Made by a program: the position numbers and the translations under genes. A DNA stretch of 64,000 nt from Pseudomonadota bacterium (lineage in GTDB: Bacteria; Pseudomonadota; Gammaproteobacteria; Pseudomonadales; Pseudohongiellaceae): positions 98,250 through 162,249 of the forward strand of contig JAQBSZ010000005.1 of the NCBI GenBank assembly GCA_027623555.1. Reading direction: 5' to 3'. Each line of letters opens with the position of its first letter. Position 1 is the first letter of the stretch. The notes beneath the pieces were generated by a model. That model did no database searches. It saw nothing but the letters and a program-made list of their open reading frames with translations, and had not been told where the DNA came from. Shown one piece after another: positions 19,676 through 28,693 of this stretch.

Positions 19676-20035
19676 ATGCAGCAGAAATTCGGGTCACAAG
19701 TTGATTTAGATCGGCCGATTATCCGGCTTCTTGTCTGTCGAAGCTTCGTCATAGCTGTGATGGGTGTTGGGAGTTCCACCACAGCCCAGGCCCGTGTACA
19801 TCCCCGCCAGCACCAGGGAGAGATTCTTATAGATCGCGGCAATCCGTGCCCCTACTCCGTGCCTCCCTGCGGTGACAATGGCAGGAGCATCCGTGTTGAT
19901 TTCATCGACTCGGGTGCGGGCACCATCGAGGGTTTTGACTTTTTCAATGGCCATGTTCTGGAGACCTTGTCGAAACCAGGGATTGTTCAGCATGCGGCGA
20001 GCTATCGCATAGTGAACAGCGGTGAATGGAAATAA
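19676..20035. other. 360-bp spacer between tRNA-His and the tRNA-Arg remnants
   Basis: Overlapping frames of about 120 codons exist on both strands (19667-20035 plus; 19706-20068 minus), but the minus one starts inside tRNA-His and neither shows a recognisable domain. The spacer is probably transcribed as part of the tRNA precursor. I see no further tRNA in it. Confidence 0.4.
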
Positions 20036-20112
20036 TGGGGTGGCCGACGGGGGTTGAACCCGCGACAACCGGAGTCACAGTCCGGGACTCTACCAACTGA
20101 GCTACGGCCACC
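20036..20112 (-). tRNA. tRNA-His (anticodon GUG)
   Basis: Minus-strand cloverleaf beginning GGTGGCC and ending GGCCACCCCA, with the extra 5' G (position -1) opposite C73 that is typical of tRNA-His. The anticodon loop carries GTG (GGACTGTGACTCC), the T-arm is GCGGGTTCAACCCCCG, and CCA is encoded. It lies 68 bp downstream of tRNA-Pro. Confidence 0.96.
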
Positions 20113-20180
20113 ATCGTTCGGTTTGCTAGTACGTTTGAGTTCCGCTACCCGATATCCTGCTGCTGGAACCCAGAGAAAAT

Positions 20181-20258
20181 TGGTCGGGGTAGAGAGATTT
20201 GAACTCCCGACATCTTGCTCCCAAAGCAAGCGCGCTACCAGACTGCGCTATACCCCGA
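20181..20258 (-). tRNA. tRNA-Pro (anticodon UGG)
   Basis: Minus-strand cloverleaf: 5' TCGGGGT pairs with ACCCCGA, D-arm AGCGCAGTCTGGTAGCGC, anticodon arm CTTGCTTTGGGAGCAAG with anticodon TGG, T-arm GGGAGTTCAAATCTCT, encoded CCA. First gene of the cluster, directly downstream of the promoter at 20294-20322. Confidence 0.96.
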
Positions 20259-20293
20259 CAATCCTGAATTGAGATCAGTTTCAGGAGCCCGGC

Positions 20294-20322
20294 ATCATAC
20301 CGGCGTCAATTAGGCCAGTCAA
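20294..20322 (-). promoter_or_regulatory. sigma-70 promoter of the tRNA-Pro/His/Arg operon
   Basis: On the minus strand TTGACT (20317-20322), a 17-bp spacer and TATGAT (20294-20299) form a strong sigma-70 promoter, about 35 bp upstream of tRNA-Pro. The sequence after the -10 (GCCGGGC) is GC-rich, the discriminator type associated with stringent control of stable-RNA promoters. Confidence 0.75.
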
Positions 20323-20421
20323 TGTGACAATCCTGTGGTTCAAGCTTCTAAAAACAGCTCGAAATCTCAACGCCAAGTGATTAATTTTACGGCACAATAA
20401 CAGCACTACCGGACTTAGAGC

Positions 20422-21810
20422 TTAGCGCTCGATTCGCCAGTTACTGCCCCCTGCACCATCTTCCACCACCACTTTCATGGCGGTCAGCTGATCCCTTATC
20501 TCATCCGCCCTGTTCCAGTCTTTATCGGCACGCGCCTGCTCTCTTGCAGCGATCAGGTTCTCTATTTCGGCGGCATCGACTTCTATGCTGACAGCACGGC
20601 GCAAAAATTCAACCGGTTCATCCTGCAAAATGCCCAGTAGCCCGCCCAGCTTTACCAGCAACGCGCCAAGCTGATTGGCGTGGTCGGGATTACCAGTCTT
20701 CTCCTTATTAATCTCTCTGACCATCTCGAACAACACACTGAAGGCTTCCGGTGTGTTGAAGTCATCATCCATCGCTGCTAAAAATGCTTTCTCGAAACGA
20801 CTGCCCGTTAATGACTTGGCACTGGCAATATCCAGATCCTGCAAGGCGATATAGAACCGCTCCAGCGCACTCACTGACTGCTGCAGGCTCTCCTGGGAAT
20901 AATTAATTGGACTGCGATAGTGACTGGCTACCAGCAAATGCCGCACTACCTCGGCATCATAGTGCTTCAGCACCTCTCTGACGGTAAAAAAATTCCCCAG
21001 CGACTTGGACATTTTTTCATCGTCGACTCTCAGGGGACCGTTATGCATCCAGACATTAGCAAACTCGGTGCCGGTAGCCGCTTCGGACTGGGCTATCTCA
21101 TTTTCGTGATGTGGAAACATCAGGTCGGTGCCACCACCATGAATATCAAAATTATCCCCAAGCGCACAGGTAGACATTGCTGAACATTCAATATGCCAAC
21201 CCGGTCGCCCATAGCCCCAGGGCGAATCCCAACCGACACCATCGTCATGGGAAGACTTCCATAACACGAAGTCTCTGGGATCTTTCTTTAACTCGCCAAT
21301 TTCGATTCGGGCACCGTCGAGCAATTCGTCCAGCTTCTTATTGGACAGTTTGCCATAGTCGGGGAATCGAGTAACGGCGAAGTAAACATCACCATTGGTC
21401 GCACGGTAAGCGAAGTCTTTCGCTATCAGTGTTTCGATCATGGCAATAATCTGTTCGATATGGCCGGTTGCCCTGGGTTCCAGGTCAGGTGGCAAGATCG
21501 CCAGAGCACGCTCATCTTCGTGCATGGCCTTAATGAAGCGAGCCGTCAGATCTGAGAACAGCTCATTGTTCTGGGTCGCGCGCGCCAGAATCTTGTCATC
21601 GATGTCGGTAATGTTTCTCACGTAGGTAACATCGAATCCACGCGCACGCAGGTATCTCACCACGACATCGAAGGCCACCAGCATGCGAGCATGACCGAGG
21701 TGACAGTAATCATAGGTTGTAATGCCGCAGACATAGATGCGAATTCGCCCTTCATCGATCGGTTTGAATTCTTCTTTTTGCTGCGTCAGGCTGTTGTAGA
21801 TGGCTAGCAT
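20422..21810 (-). CDS. cysS: Cysteinyl-tRNA synthetase
   Basis: Class I aminoacyl-tRNA synthetase charging tRNA-Cys, 462 aa. The HIGH-type motif is CHLGHAR (near residue 36), the KMSKS motif is EKMSKSLGNF (near 268), and zinc ligands include the Cys of YVCGITTYDY and the WHIECSAMS cysteine with the nearby HHENEIAQ. Lies 32 bp after glnS and probably cotranscribed with it; the tRNA operon follows. Confidence 0.97.
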   Translation of the reverse strand: MLAIYNSLTQQKEEFKPIDEGRIRIYVCGITTYDYCHLGHARMLVAFDVVVRYLRARGFDVTYVRNITDIDDKILARATQNNELFSDLTARFIKAMHEDERALAILPPDLEPRATGHIEQIIAMIETLIAKDFAYRATNGDVYFAVTRFPDYGKLSNKKLDELLDGARIEIGELKKDPRDFVLWKSSHDDGVGWDSPWGYGRPGWHIECSAMSTCALGDNFDIHGGGTDLMFPHHENEIAQSEAATGTEFANVWMHNGPLRVDDEKMSKSLGNFFTVREVLKHYDAEVVRHLLVASHYRSPINYSQESLQQSVSALERFYIALQDLDIASAKSLTGSRFEKAFLAAMDDDFNTPEAFSVLFEMVREINKEKTGNPDHANQLGALLVKLGGLLGILQDEPVEFLRRAVSIEVDAAEIENLIAAREQARADKDWNRADEIRDQLTAMKVVVEDGAGGSNWRIER

Positions 21811-21842
21811 GCGAACCTTGAAACGATTTGAGAACTGATGAC

Positions 21843-23585
21843 TTAACTATTGGACCAGGAGTCTCGCAAAGTGATAGTGCGATTAAAGATTGGGAGTGTA
21901 TCTGTGGAATCCTGCTCATCGACGCAGAAATAACCCTCTCTTTCAAATTGGAATTGCGTTACAGCGCCATTGGCAAAGGCCGAAGGCTCTACCAGGCATC
22001 CCTCCAGTTCGCTCAGGGAATCAGGATTCAGTATTTCGTGATAGTCCGCTATGTCTTTGCTTTCCGGGTTTTCTGCATTAAACAGCCGGTCATAGAGCCT
22101 GATTTTTGCCGGGATACCGTGCTCGGCTGACACCCAATGAATGACACCCTTTACTTTTCTCCCCGCAGGCTGATTGCCCAGAGTATCTGGATCGATACTG
22201 CAATTCAGTTGCTTCACTTCTCCATCGCTACTTTTGACTACTTCGTCGCACCGAATCACATAGGCACCGCGCAACCTGACTTCTCCTCCGGAAATCAGGC
22301 GTTTGAACCCAGGTGGGGGGCTCTCTTCGAAGTCAGACTTGTCGATGACGATCTCTCTTGCGAAGGGTACGATTCGTTTACCCATCGATTCATCCTTGGG
22401 GTGATTGGCCATTTCTAAATGTTCTACCTGGCCCTCGCCGAGATTGGTAAGTACCACCTTTAATGGATTTAATACACACATCACACGTGGTGCATTACGA
22501 TCAAGATCTTCCCGGATGGCGTGCTCCAACATGCTCATATCGACCACGCTTTCGCTTCGACTCACACCGACACTCTCGCAAAAATGGCGTATCGCAGCTG
22601 GCGTGAAGCCCCTCCTGCGCATTCCAGCCAGGGTCGGCATGCGAGGATCATCCCAACCCTCGACCACTCCGGTCTCCACCATCTCTTTCAGCTTGCGCTT
22701 GCCCATCATGGTGTAGTTCAGCCTGAGCTTTGCGAACTCGGTCTGCTGGGGCAGCACGTAGTCAGCAACACTCTCCTTCAGATCGCTAACCGCATGCAAA
22801 CTGCCGTTGTCCAGATTATGCAAGATCCAATCGTACAAGGGTCGATGATCTTCAAACTCAAGTGTACACAGAGAATGTGTTATGTTCTCGATCGCATCAG
22901 AGATACAGTGCGTATAATCATAGGTTGGGTAGATGCGCCAGGTATCTCCTGTCTGGTGATGCGAAATATGTCTAATTCGATAAAGTACCGGATCACGCAT
23001 ATTGATATTAGGTGACGCCATATCGATTTTTGCGCGCAAACTATATTCACCATCCGCGAATTCTCCCGCTCGCATGCGTGCGAACAAATCCAGGTTTCCC
23101 TGCACCGACCGATCCCGATCAGGACTGTTTCTGCCGGGCTCCGTCAAAGTACCACGATACTCCCGCGCCTCTTCAGGACTCAGGCTACAGACATAAGCGA
23201 GAGATTTCTTAATCAGCTGTAAAGCGAAATCATAGAGATGATCGAAATAGGAAGACGAGTAACGCACGTCGCCGTTCCAGCGAAATCCCAGCCAGGTGAT
23301 ATTGTCCTTGATAGCGTCAACATACTCCTGGCTTTCCTTGGCGGGATTGGTATCGTCAAACCGCAGATTGCAGAAACCCTTATTCTCCTCGGCCAGCGAA
23401 AAATTCAGGCAGATGGACTTCGCATGACCAATATGCAGATATCCATTGGGCTCGGGTGGAAATCGTGTGTGCACACGGCCTCTATGCTTGTTCGAAGCAA
23501 GATCCTGGGCAATCATATTGCGGATAAAATTAGCAGGCGCTGAACCCGCGGACGAGTCCTTGCTATCCGTATCGGAATCTTTCAT
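21843..23585 (-). CDS. glnS: Glutaminyl-tRNA synthetase
   Basis: Class I synthetase charging tRNA-Gln, 580 aa from the ATG at 23583-23585; upstream in-frame codons add 26 residues without family similarity. Motifs: [16 protein letters not shown] (HIGH, near residue 40), the GlnRS insert [10 protein letters not shown], and MGKRKL near the VMSK-like region ([12 protein letters not shown]). C-terminal beta-barrel domains are intact. Divergent from ppiB; a TATAAT on the minus strand at 23671-23676 could be its -10, without a clear -35. Confidence 0.96.
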   Translation of the reverse strand: MKDSDTDSKDSSAGSAPANFIRNMIAQDLASNKHRGRVHTRFPPEPNGYLHIGHAKSICLNFSLAEENKGFCNLRFDDTNPAKESQEYVDAIKDNITWLGFRWNGDVRYSSSYFDHLYDFALQLIKKSLAYVCSLSPEEAREYRGTLTEPGRNSPDRDRSVQGNLDLFARMRAGEFADGEYSLRAKIDMASPNINMRDPVLYRIRHISHHQTGDTWRIYPTYDYTHCISDAIENITHSLCTLEFEDHRPLYDWILHNLDNGSLHAVSDLKESVADYVLPQQTEFAKLRLNYTMMGKRKLKEMVETGVVEGWDDPRMPTLAGMRRRGFTPAAIRHFCESVGVSRSESVVDMSMLEHAIREDLDRNAPRVMCVLNPLKVVLTNLGEGQVEHLEMANHPKDESMGKRIVPFAREIVIDKSDFEESPPPGFKRLISGGEVRLRGAYVIRCDEVVKSSDGEVKQLNCSIDPDTLGNQPAGRKVKGVIHWVSAEHGIPAKIRLYDRLFNAENPESKDIADYHEILNPDSLSELEGCLVEPSAFANGAVTQFQFEREGYFCVDEQDSTDTLPIFNRTITLRDSWSNS

Positions 23586-23735
23586 TGGCAAATTTCTATG
23601 TGTATGAAACCTTGTGAATCTTGTGAGAATGGAACTTGATCGGGGCTTTCTAGGAAATTCCAAAACGCTTATTATAACTGCTCAGGAACAAAGCATTAAC
23701 AAAAAGTTTCCCAATCCACCCTAAAGGTAAGCACG

Positions 23736-24236
23736 ATGATTGTTTTGAACACTAACTATGGTCCCATTACTATTGAACTGGATTTCGAAAAGGCGCCAAT
23801 TTCCGCCGCTAATTTTTTGCAGTATGCGAAGGACGGCTTCTATGACGAGACCATCTTCCATCGGGTTATCGACGATTTCATGATCCAGGGTGGCGGATTC
23901 GAGTCTGGGATGCAGCAGAAACCGCACGGGGATCAGATTAAAAATGAGGCTGACAATGGGTTGCCTAATCTCGTTGGCACTCTGGCAATGGCGCGCACTT
24001 CTGCGCCAAATTCAGCCTCCTCGCAGTTCTTTATCAATGTCGGTGACAATCATTTTCTCAACCACCGCGACAAGACTGACCAGGGGTGGGGATATGCAGT
24101 ATTCGGGCGTGTCACCGACGGGATGGAGGTAGTTAACAAGATCAAGACCTGCGAGACTGCATCGCAGTCAGGACATCAGGACGTTCCGGTTAACGAGGCT
24201 ATCATCGAATCAACTCAGGTTTCTGAAGAAGACTGA
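23736..24236 (+). CDS. ppiB: Peptidyl-prolyl cis-trans isomerase B (cyclophilin)
   Basis: Cytoplasmic cyclophilin catalysing proline isomerisation during protein folding; 166 aa with no signal peptide. Active-site motifs [19 protein letters not shown] and [11 protein letters not shown] are intact. An AAAGG lies 8 bp upstream of the ATG. Two bases separate its stop from the TTG start of lpxH, so the two form an operon. Confidence 0.96.
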   Translation: MIVLNTNYGPITIELDFEKAPISAANFLQYAKDGFYDETIFHRVIDDFMIQGGGFESGMQQKPHGDQIKNEADNGLPNLVGTLAMARTSAPNSASSQFFINVGDNHFLNHRDKTDQGWGYAVFGRVTDGMEVVNKIKTCETASQSGHQDVPVNEAIIESTQVSEED

Positions 24237-24238
24237 TC

Positions 24239-24988
24239 TTGCCGGACCGCATACTGCTTATTTCTGATCTACATCTCCAGGAATCCAGGTCTGACATCAC
24301 TGGGGCATTGCTGGGATTTCTCGAATTGAATGCTGGCAATTGTTCTGCTCTGTACATCCTTGGAGATCTGTTCGAGGTCTGGATCGGCGATGATGAGCAG
24401 AGTGAGTTGATTACCGGGGTTGCAGCAGCGTTAACGCGTTTCGCTGACACGGGTTCGGCTATTTATTTTCTCCACGGCAACCGGGACTTTTTAATCGGCG
24501 AGAAATTTTTGGGGCGCTGCCGCGCAGAGCTCATCAACGAACCGTTCGTACTTGATACTGTCGTTGGACCGGTGCTGCTACTCCATGGTGATAGCCTCTG
24601 CGTCGACGACGTTGAGTACATGCAATTCCGTAAGTTGGTTCGACAGACATCCTGGCAACAGGAGTTTCTCGCGAAATCTCTGCAAGAACGACGTGAATTT
24701 GCAGCCCGGGCCAGGCAGCAGAGCCACGCAGCGCAACAGGGTAAAGACATGGGGATCATGGATGTAAATCAATCAGCAGTGATGCAACTGTGCAATGAGA
24801 CTGGACACACTACCCTGATTCACGGGCATACCCACCGCCCCGCTGTGCATGACTTGACATTCAACCCACCGCTGAACGATCTGGAGCATGGTCGGCGCAT
24901 CGTACTGGGAGATTGGGATGCACGGGGCTGGTTCGTGGCCATCGATCGCAACGGCATTGAGTTACACCCGTTCGACTTTGCGAATTAG
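24239..24988 (+). CDS. lpxH: UDP-2,3-diacylglucosamine diphosphatase (LpxH)
   Basis: Lipid A synthesis enzyme that hydrolyses UDP-2,3-diacylglucosamine to lipid X at the inner membrane face. Calcineurin-like metal motifs are all present: ISDLHL (D and H ligands), GDLFEVWIGDD, HGNRDFLIG and HGHTHRPAVH; 249 aa is normal. The start is a TTG at 24239; no ATG or GTG gives the full SDLHL N-terminus. Confidence 0.95.
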   Translation: MPDRILLISDLHLQESRSDITGALLGFLELNAGNCSALYILGDLFEVWIGDDEQSELITGVAAALTRFADTGSAIYFLHGNRDFLIGEKFLGRCRAELINEPFVLDTVVGPVLLLHGDSLCVDDVEYMQFRKLVRQTSWQQEFLAKSLQERREFAARARQQSHAAQQGKDMGIMDVNQSAVMQLCNETGHTTLIHGHTHRPAVHDLTFNPPLNDLEHGRRIVLGDWDARGWFVAIDRNGIELHPFDFAN

Positions 24989-24998
24989 GCTGCTCTTC

Positions 24999-25460
24999 TC
25001 AGGCCAGGTCGCCGGTTCGATAATCTGCAAAATATCTGGCGTAATGAGCCTCACTAAGTTCGAGTAGCTCGTCTTCGATGACCTCACTCAGCCTTGCCAG
25101 GTCCAGGTGGGCAAAATCAGGCAAGGCATAGACACCATACTCGCGCAGATCCACGATCTGTTGATGCTGTTTTTTTAACAGGTTATGCAACCAGCAATAG
25201 GGTGAAAGCTTAGGATCGTAGGCAACCTGCGCCTGCTCCAAGCCCGACCGCAGGTTTGGCACCGAAAAAATTCGCAACTTATCCTCCAGAATCTGGCACA
25301 CCAATTTTTCAATACGCGCAAGTACGGCGGCTTTCGCATCAGCATCATAGGCATTCCAATTGATGACTTCGAAGGAATAACGCTTGCAACCACGACACAC
25401 GACATCACCGAATGACGTGGTTGAACAGATACCGATACAAGGTGTCTTTACTGATTTCAT
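24999..25460 (-). CDS. DUF1289 domain-containing protein
   Basis: 153 aa. The N-terminal KTPCIGICSTTSFGDVVCRGCKR is the DUF1289 (YdhL-like) cysteine cluster with four conserved Cys, suggesting a small metal or iron-sulfur site. The C-terminal 100 residues are predicted helical and not recognised. Function unknown. Convergent with lpxH (10 bp apart). Confidence 0.78.
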   Translation of the reverse strand: MKSVKTPCIGICSTTSFGDVVCRGCKRYSFEVINWNAYDADAKAAVLARIEKLVCQILEDKLRIFSVPNLRSGLEQAQVAYDPKLSPYCWLHNLLKKQHQQIVDLREYGVYALPDFAHLDLARLSEVIEDELLELSEAHYARYFADYRTGDLA

Positions 25461-25508
25461 GGAGCAGGAACAGGCTTGCGCATAGGAGTCTAGATCGGAG
25501 GCTGAGTG

Positions 25509-25528
25509 GCAGACTTTAACAAGTCTGC
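25509..25528. other. perfect 8-bp inverted repeat upstream of the DUF1289 gene
   Basis: GCAGACTT-TAAC-AAGTCTGC, about 50 bp upstream of the DUF1289 ATG. It could be an operator or a 5'-leader hairpin; nothing in the sequence decides between these. Confidence 0.3.
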
Positions 25529-25856
25529 ACTAATTGTACACTCCACGCGTTGACTCAACTGGAAGGGTTTTATGCAATTTGCAATGAATAATAGCCTCCT
25601 GCAGACCGGCTCTTCACGCCCCACCGCAATCACGCGAAGTGGTTTTTTTCTTGAATTTGCCATAGAATACGCGCACGTTTTAGGCGACTGCTTGGGCTCG
25701 CAAAATGCATTCGCACAAGGCGATTTGCCGAGCACCCACGAGCAATCCACGAACTAAACCCCTCCGCAAGTGATTCCGGCGAGAAGAGGTTGGCGTGGTG
25801 CAATCAGTGACGTCCTTGCAGTCGGTCCAGCGTACGTTCATGCTTTACTCGCAGCT

Positions 25857-26024
25857 AGGGAGTCTCTGAACAAGACTATGGCCGCTCTGGCTTACAGCCA
25901 ATTTCGCTCCGCCGCGTTGTTGACGCGCTTGCCAAGGACGAATGCCATTGCCTGCGCGCGCCGCCTAGCGGCAAAGCGCGACAGACTCCCGCAGAGCGGC
26001 CATAGTCTTGTTCAAGGGCTCCCT
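25857..26024. mobile_element. 168-bp inverted-repeat element (MITE-like), copy A, upstream of acnB
   Basis: The two ends are about 33-bp inverted repeats with three mismatches (left AGGGAGTCTCTGAACAAGAC..., right ending GGGCTCCCT), each containing CTATGGCCGCTCTG. There is no open frame inside. TA flanks both sides of GGGAG...CTCCC. A longer relative with the same ends lies at 60593-60870. It ends 20 bp before the acnB start codon, so the acnB leader RNA, if transcribed through it, would form a long stem. Confidence 0.72.
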
Positions 26025-26044
26025 ATATTCCCGAGGATACATTT

Positions 26045-28639
26045 GTGCTAGACGCCTATAGAAAACATGTTGCCGAACGCGCCGAGATGGGCATCGACCC
26101 CAAACCGCTTTCGGCCGAGCAGGTCGCCGAACTGGTGGAACTTCTCAAACAACCACCAGAGGGTGAAGAAGAGTTTATTCTTGATTTGATTTCGAATCGT
26201 GTGCCCCCGGGCGTGGACGAAGCGGCCTATGTGAAAGCCGGCTTTCTATCGGCACTGGCTACCGGGTCCGCCGCTTCTCCCGTCATTGCCAAGAAGCTGG
26301 CCGTTGAACTGCTGGGAACCATGTTAGGTGGATATAACGTCGCCACGCTGGTGAATCTACTGGACGATTCCGCGCTTGCTGCCGCCGCTGCCGATGAACT
26401 GTGTTACACCCTGCTCATTTTTGATGCATTTCATGATGTCGCTGAGAGGGCCAGCAACGGCAATGTCCATGCGCAACGCGTGCTGCAATCCTGGGCAGAC
26501 GCCGAGTGGTTTACCCGCAAACAGGAACTTCCTCAGCAACTCACTGTGGCGGTGTTCAAGGTTCCCGGTGAAACCAACACCGATGACCTGTCTCCCGCTC
26601 AGGACGCCTGGTCCCGACCGGATATCCCTCTGCATGCCAAAGCCATGTACAAGAATCCCAGGGAAGGCGTCACCAATGCCGAAGAACAGATCAACGAACT
26701 TAAGAAGTCCGGCTTCCCGGTTGCTCTGGTAGGCGATGTCATGGGTACCGGTTCATCCCGAAAATCGGCCACCAATTCGGTGCTCTGGTTTATCGGCGAC
26801 GACCTGCCCCACATCCCCAATAAGCGTGACGGTGGGATCTGCATAGGCGGCAAAATCGCACCCATCTTCTTCAATACCATGGAAGATGCTGGCGCACTAC
26901 CCTTAGAATGCGACGTCGACTGCCTGAATACCGGCGACATCATCGATATCGATGTGTACGCCGGCAAGATAACTCGCCACGATAACTCAGAACTGCTTAC
27001 CGAGTTCGCGCTAAAAACAGACGTGCTGTTAGATGAAGTCCGAGCCGGTGGCCGCATCCCGCTGATCATCGGTCGTGGTCTCACCCAGCGCGCCCGGGAA
27101 GCATTGAACCTCCCGGTAAGTGATGTGTTCCGCTCCCCGATCTCCGGTACAGAATCTGCCAGGGGCTTTACCCTGGCACAGAAAATGGTCGGCAAGGCCT
27201 GTGGCGTTGCAGGCGTTCGGCCTGGAAGCTACTGTGAACCCAGAATGACTACGGTAGGCAGCCAGGATACTACCGGTCCCATGACCCGGGACGAGCTGAA
27301 GGATTTGGCCTGTCTCGGTTTCTCGGCTGACCTGGTGATGCAATCGTTCTGTCATACCGCGGCCTATCCAAAACCCATTGACATTGAAACCCAGCATACC
27401 CTGCCTGACTTCATGCAGACCCGCGGCGGTGTCGCCCTCCGGCCTGGCGATGGCATTATCCATTCCTGGCTCAATCGCATGCTGCTACCGGACACGGTAG
27501 GCACCGGCGGTGACTCGCACACCCGTTTCCCAATCGGCATTTCCTTTCCCGCCGGCTCCGGGTTGGTTGCCTTTGCCGCCGCCACCGGGGTCATGCCATT
27601 GGATATGCCGGAATCGGTGCTGGTGCGCTTCACCGGTGAGATGCAACCCGGGATCACTCTGCGTGACCTGGTCAATGCAATTCCTTATGCGGCCATCCTG
27701 AGCGGAGATTTAACCCTCGAGAAGAAAGGCAAAAAGAATATATTTTCCGGGCGCATACTTGAGATCGAAGGTCTGCCTGATCTGAAGGTCGAACAGGCAT
27801 TCGAGATTTCCGATGCCTCTGCTGAACGCTCGGCTGGCGGCTGTACGATCCGCTTGGCGAAGGAACCGATCATCGAGTATTTCAAATCCAACGTCACCCT
27901 GCTGCGCTGGATGATCGCGGGTGGTTACCAGGATGCCCGTACCCTGGAACGCCGCGCCCGAGCGATGGAAGAATGGTTGGAAAACCCGGTACTCCTGGAG
28001 CCCGATGCGGATGCTCAGTACCACAAGATCATCGAAATCGATCTCAACCAGATTACCGAACCCCTGTTGGCCTGCCCGAATGATCCGGATGACATCAAGA
28101 CTCTCTCGGATGTCCAGGGCACCAGGATCGATGAGGTGTTCATTGGCTCCTGCATGACCAACATCGGTCACTTTCGCGCTGCCAGTGAAGTATTGAAGCA
28201 GGTCGAAGGCGGCCTTCCCACGCGGTTGTGGATTGCTCCACCTACCAAGATGGATGAACATCAGTTAATCGAAGAAGGTGTGTACAACATCTTCGGCGTC
28301 GCCGGTGCCCGTACCGAGATGCCGGGTTGTTCACTGTGCATGGGAAATCAGGCAAGGGTTGCGGCCAATTCCACCGTAATCTCCACCTCGACTAGAAATT
28401 TTCCCAACCGACTGGGTCAAGGCGCGAATGTGTTCCTCGCTTCCTCAGAATTGGCGGCGGTGAGTTCAGCGCTGGGCAAGATTCCCTCCATGGACGAGTA
28501 CATGAAGTACATGTCTAACATCAATACCATGGCGGATGACATCTATCGTTACCTGAATTTCAACGAGATTGCAGAGTTCATGGAAGCAGCAGAGCGCGCC
28601 AGGAATATTCCGCTCACTAATATCCAGGAAGTCGCCTGA
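26045..28639 (+). CDS. acnB: Aconitate hydratase B (also 2-methylisocitrate dehydratase)
   Basis: TCA cycle enzyme interconverting citrate and isocitrate with a 4Fe-4S cluster; 864 aa. AcnB organisation: helical N-terminal HEAT-like domain ([13 protein letters not shown]...), swivel domain 4 near residues 170-380, then the catalytic domains. Cluster cysteines are seen in [11 protein letters not shown] and CSLCMGNQ. The start is a GTG (26045) with GAGGA 8 bases upstream. AcnB proteins can bind mRNA when the cluster is lost; the structured leader here is worth noting in that light. Confidence 0.96.
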   Translation: MLDAYRKHVAERAEMGIDPKPLSAEQVAELVELLKQPPEGEEEFILDLISNRVPPGVDEAAYVKAGFLSALATGSAASPVIAKKLAVELLGTMLGGYNVATLVNLLDDSALAAAAADELCYTLLIFDAFHDVAERASNGNVHAQRVLQSWADAEWFTRKQELPQQLTVAVFKVPGETNTDDLSPAQDAWSRPDIPLHAKAMYKNPREGVTNAEEQINELKKSGFPVALVGDVMGTGSSRKSATNSVLWFIGDDLPHIPNKRDGGICIGGKIAPIFFNTMEDAGALPLECDVDCLNTGDIIDIDVYAGKITRHDNSELLTEFALKTDVLLDEVRAGGRIPLIIGRGLTQRAREALNLPVSDVFRSPISGTESARGFTLAQKMVGKACGVAGVRPGSYCEPRMTTVGSQDTTGPMTRDELKDLACLGFSADLVMQSFCHTAAYPKPIDIETQHTLPDFMQTRGGVALRPGDGIIHSWLNRMLLPDTVGTGGDSHTRFPIGISFPAGSGLVAFAAATGVMPLDMPESVLVRFTGEMQPGITLRDLVNAIPYAAILSGDLTLEKKGKKNIFSGRILEIEGLPDLKVEQAFEISDASAERSAGGCTIRLAKEPIIEYFKSNVTLLRWMIAGGYQDARTLERRARAMEEWLENPVLLEPDADAQYHKIIEIDLNQITEPLLACPNDPDDIKTLSDVQGTRIDEVFIGSCMTNIGHFRAASEVLKQVEGGLPTRLWIAPPTKMDEHQLIEEGVYNIFGVAGARTEMPGCSLCMGNQARVAANSTVISTSTRNFPNRLGQGANVFLASSELAAVSSALGKIPSMDEYMKYMSNINTMADDIYRYLNFNEIAEFMEAAERARNIPLTNIQEVA

Positions 28640-28647
28640 ACAATATT

Positions 28648-28693
28648 AAAGGTGCCAGGCACCGGTGCCAGGCACCTTTAGTTTCCTTTAGTT
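28648..28693. terminator. GGTGCC palindromic repeat, copy 2, likely bidirectional terminator
   Basis: Between the convergent acnB and pepN genes: AAA-GGTGCC-A-GGCACC-GGTGCC-A-GGCACC-TTT, followed by AGTTTCCTTTAGTTTT. The hairpin with T-rich flanks suits termination of acnB; on the minus strand AAA/TTT flanks also fit pepN, less strongly. Same unit as at 2520-2543. Confidence 0.55.

Larger units (their letters stand above)
25461..26044. other. 584-bp divergent region between the DUF1289 gene and acnB
   Basis: Must contain the acnB promoter, the DUF1289 promoter and the repeat element at 25857-26024. A 61-codon frame at 25572-25757 has no recognisable features. No confident promoter: a TAGAAT at 25663-25668 on the plus strand is a possible -10 for acnB, without a good -35. 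Confidence 0.4.

Noticed and set aside
19667..20068. Overlapping frames of about 120 codons on both strands between tRNA genes
   Set aside because: The minus frame starts within tRNA-His, neither has recognisable features, and the region contains tRNA-derived debris.
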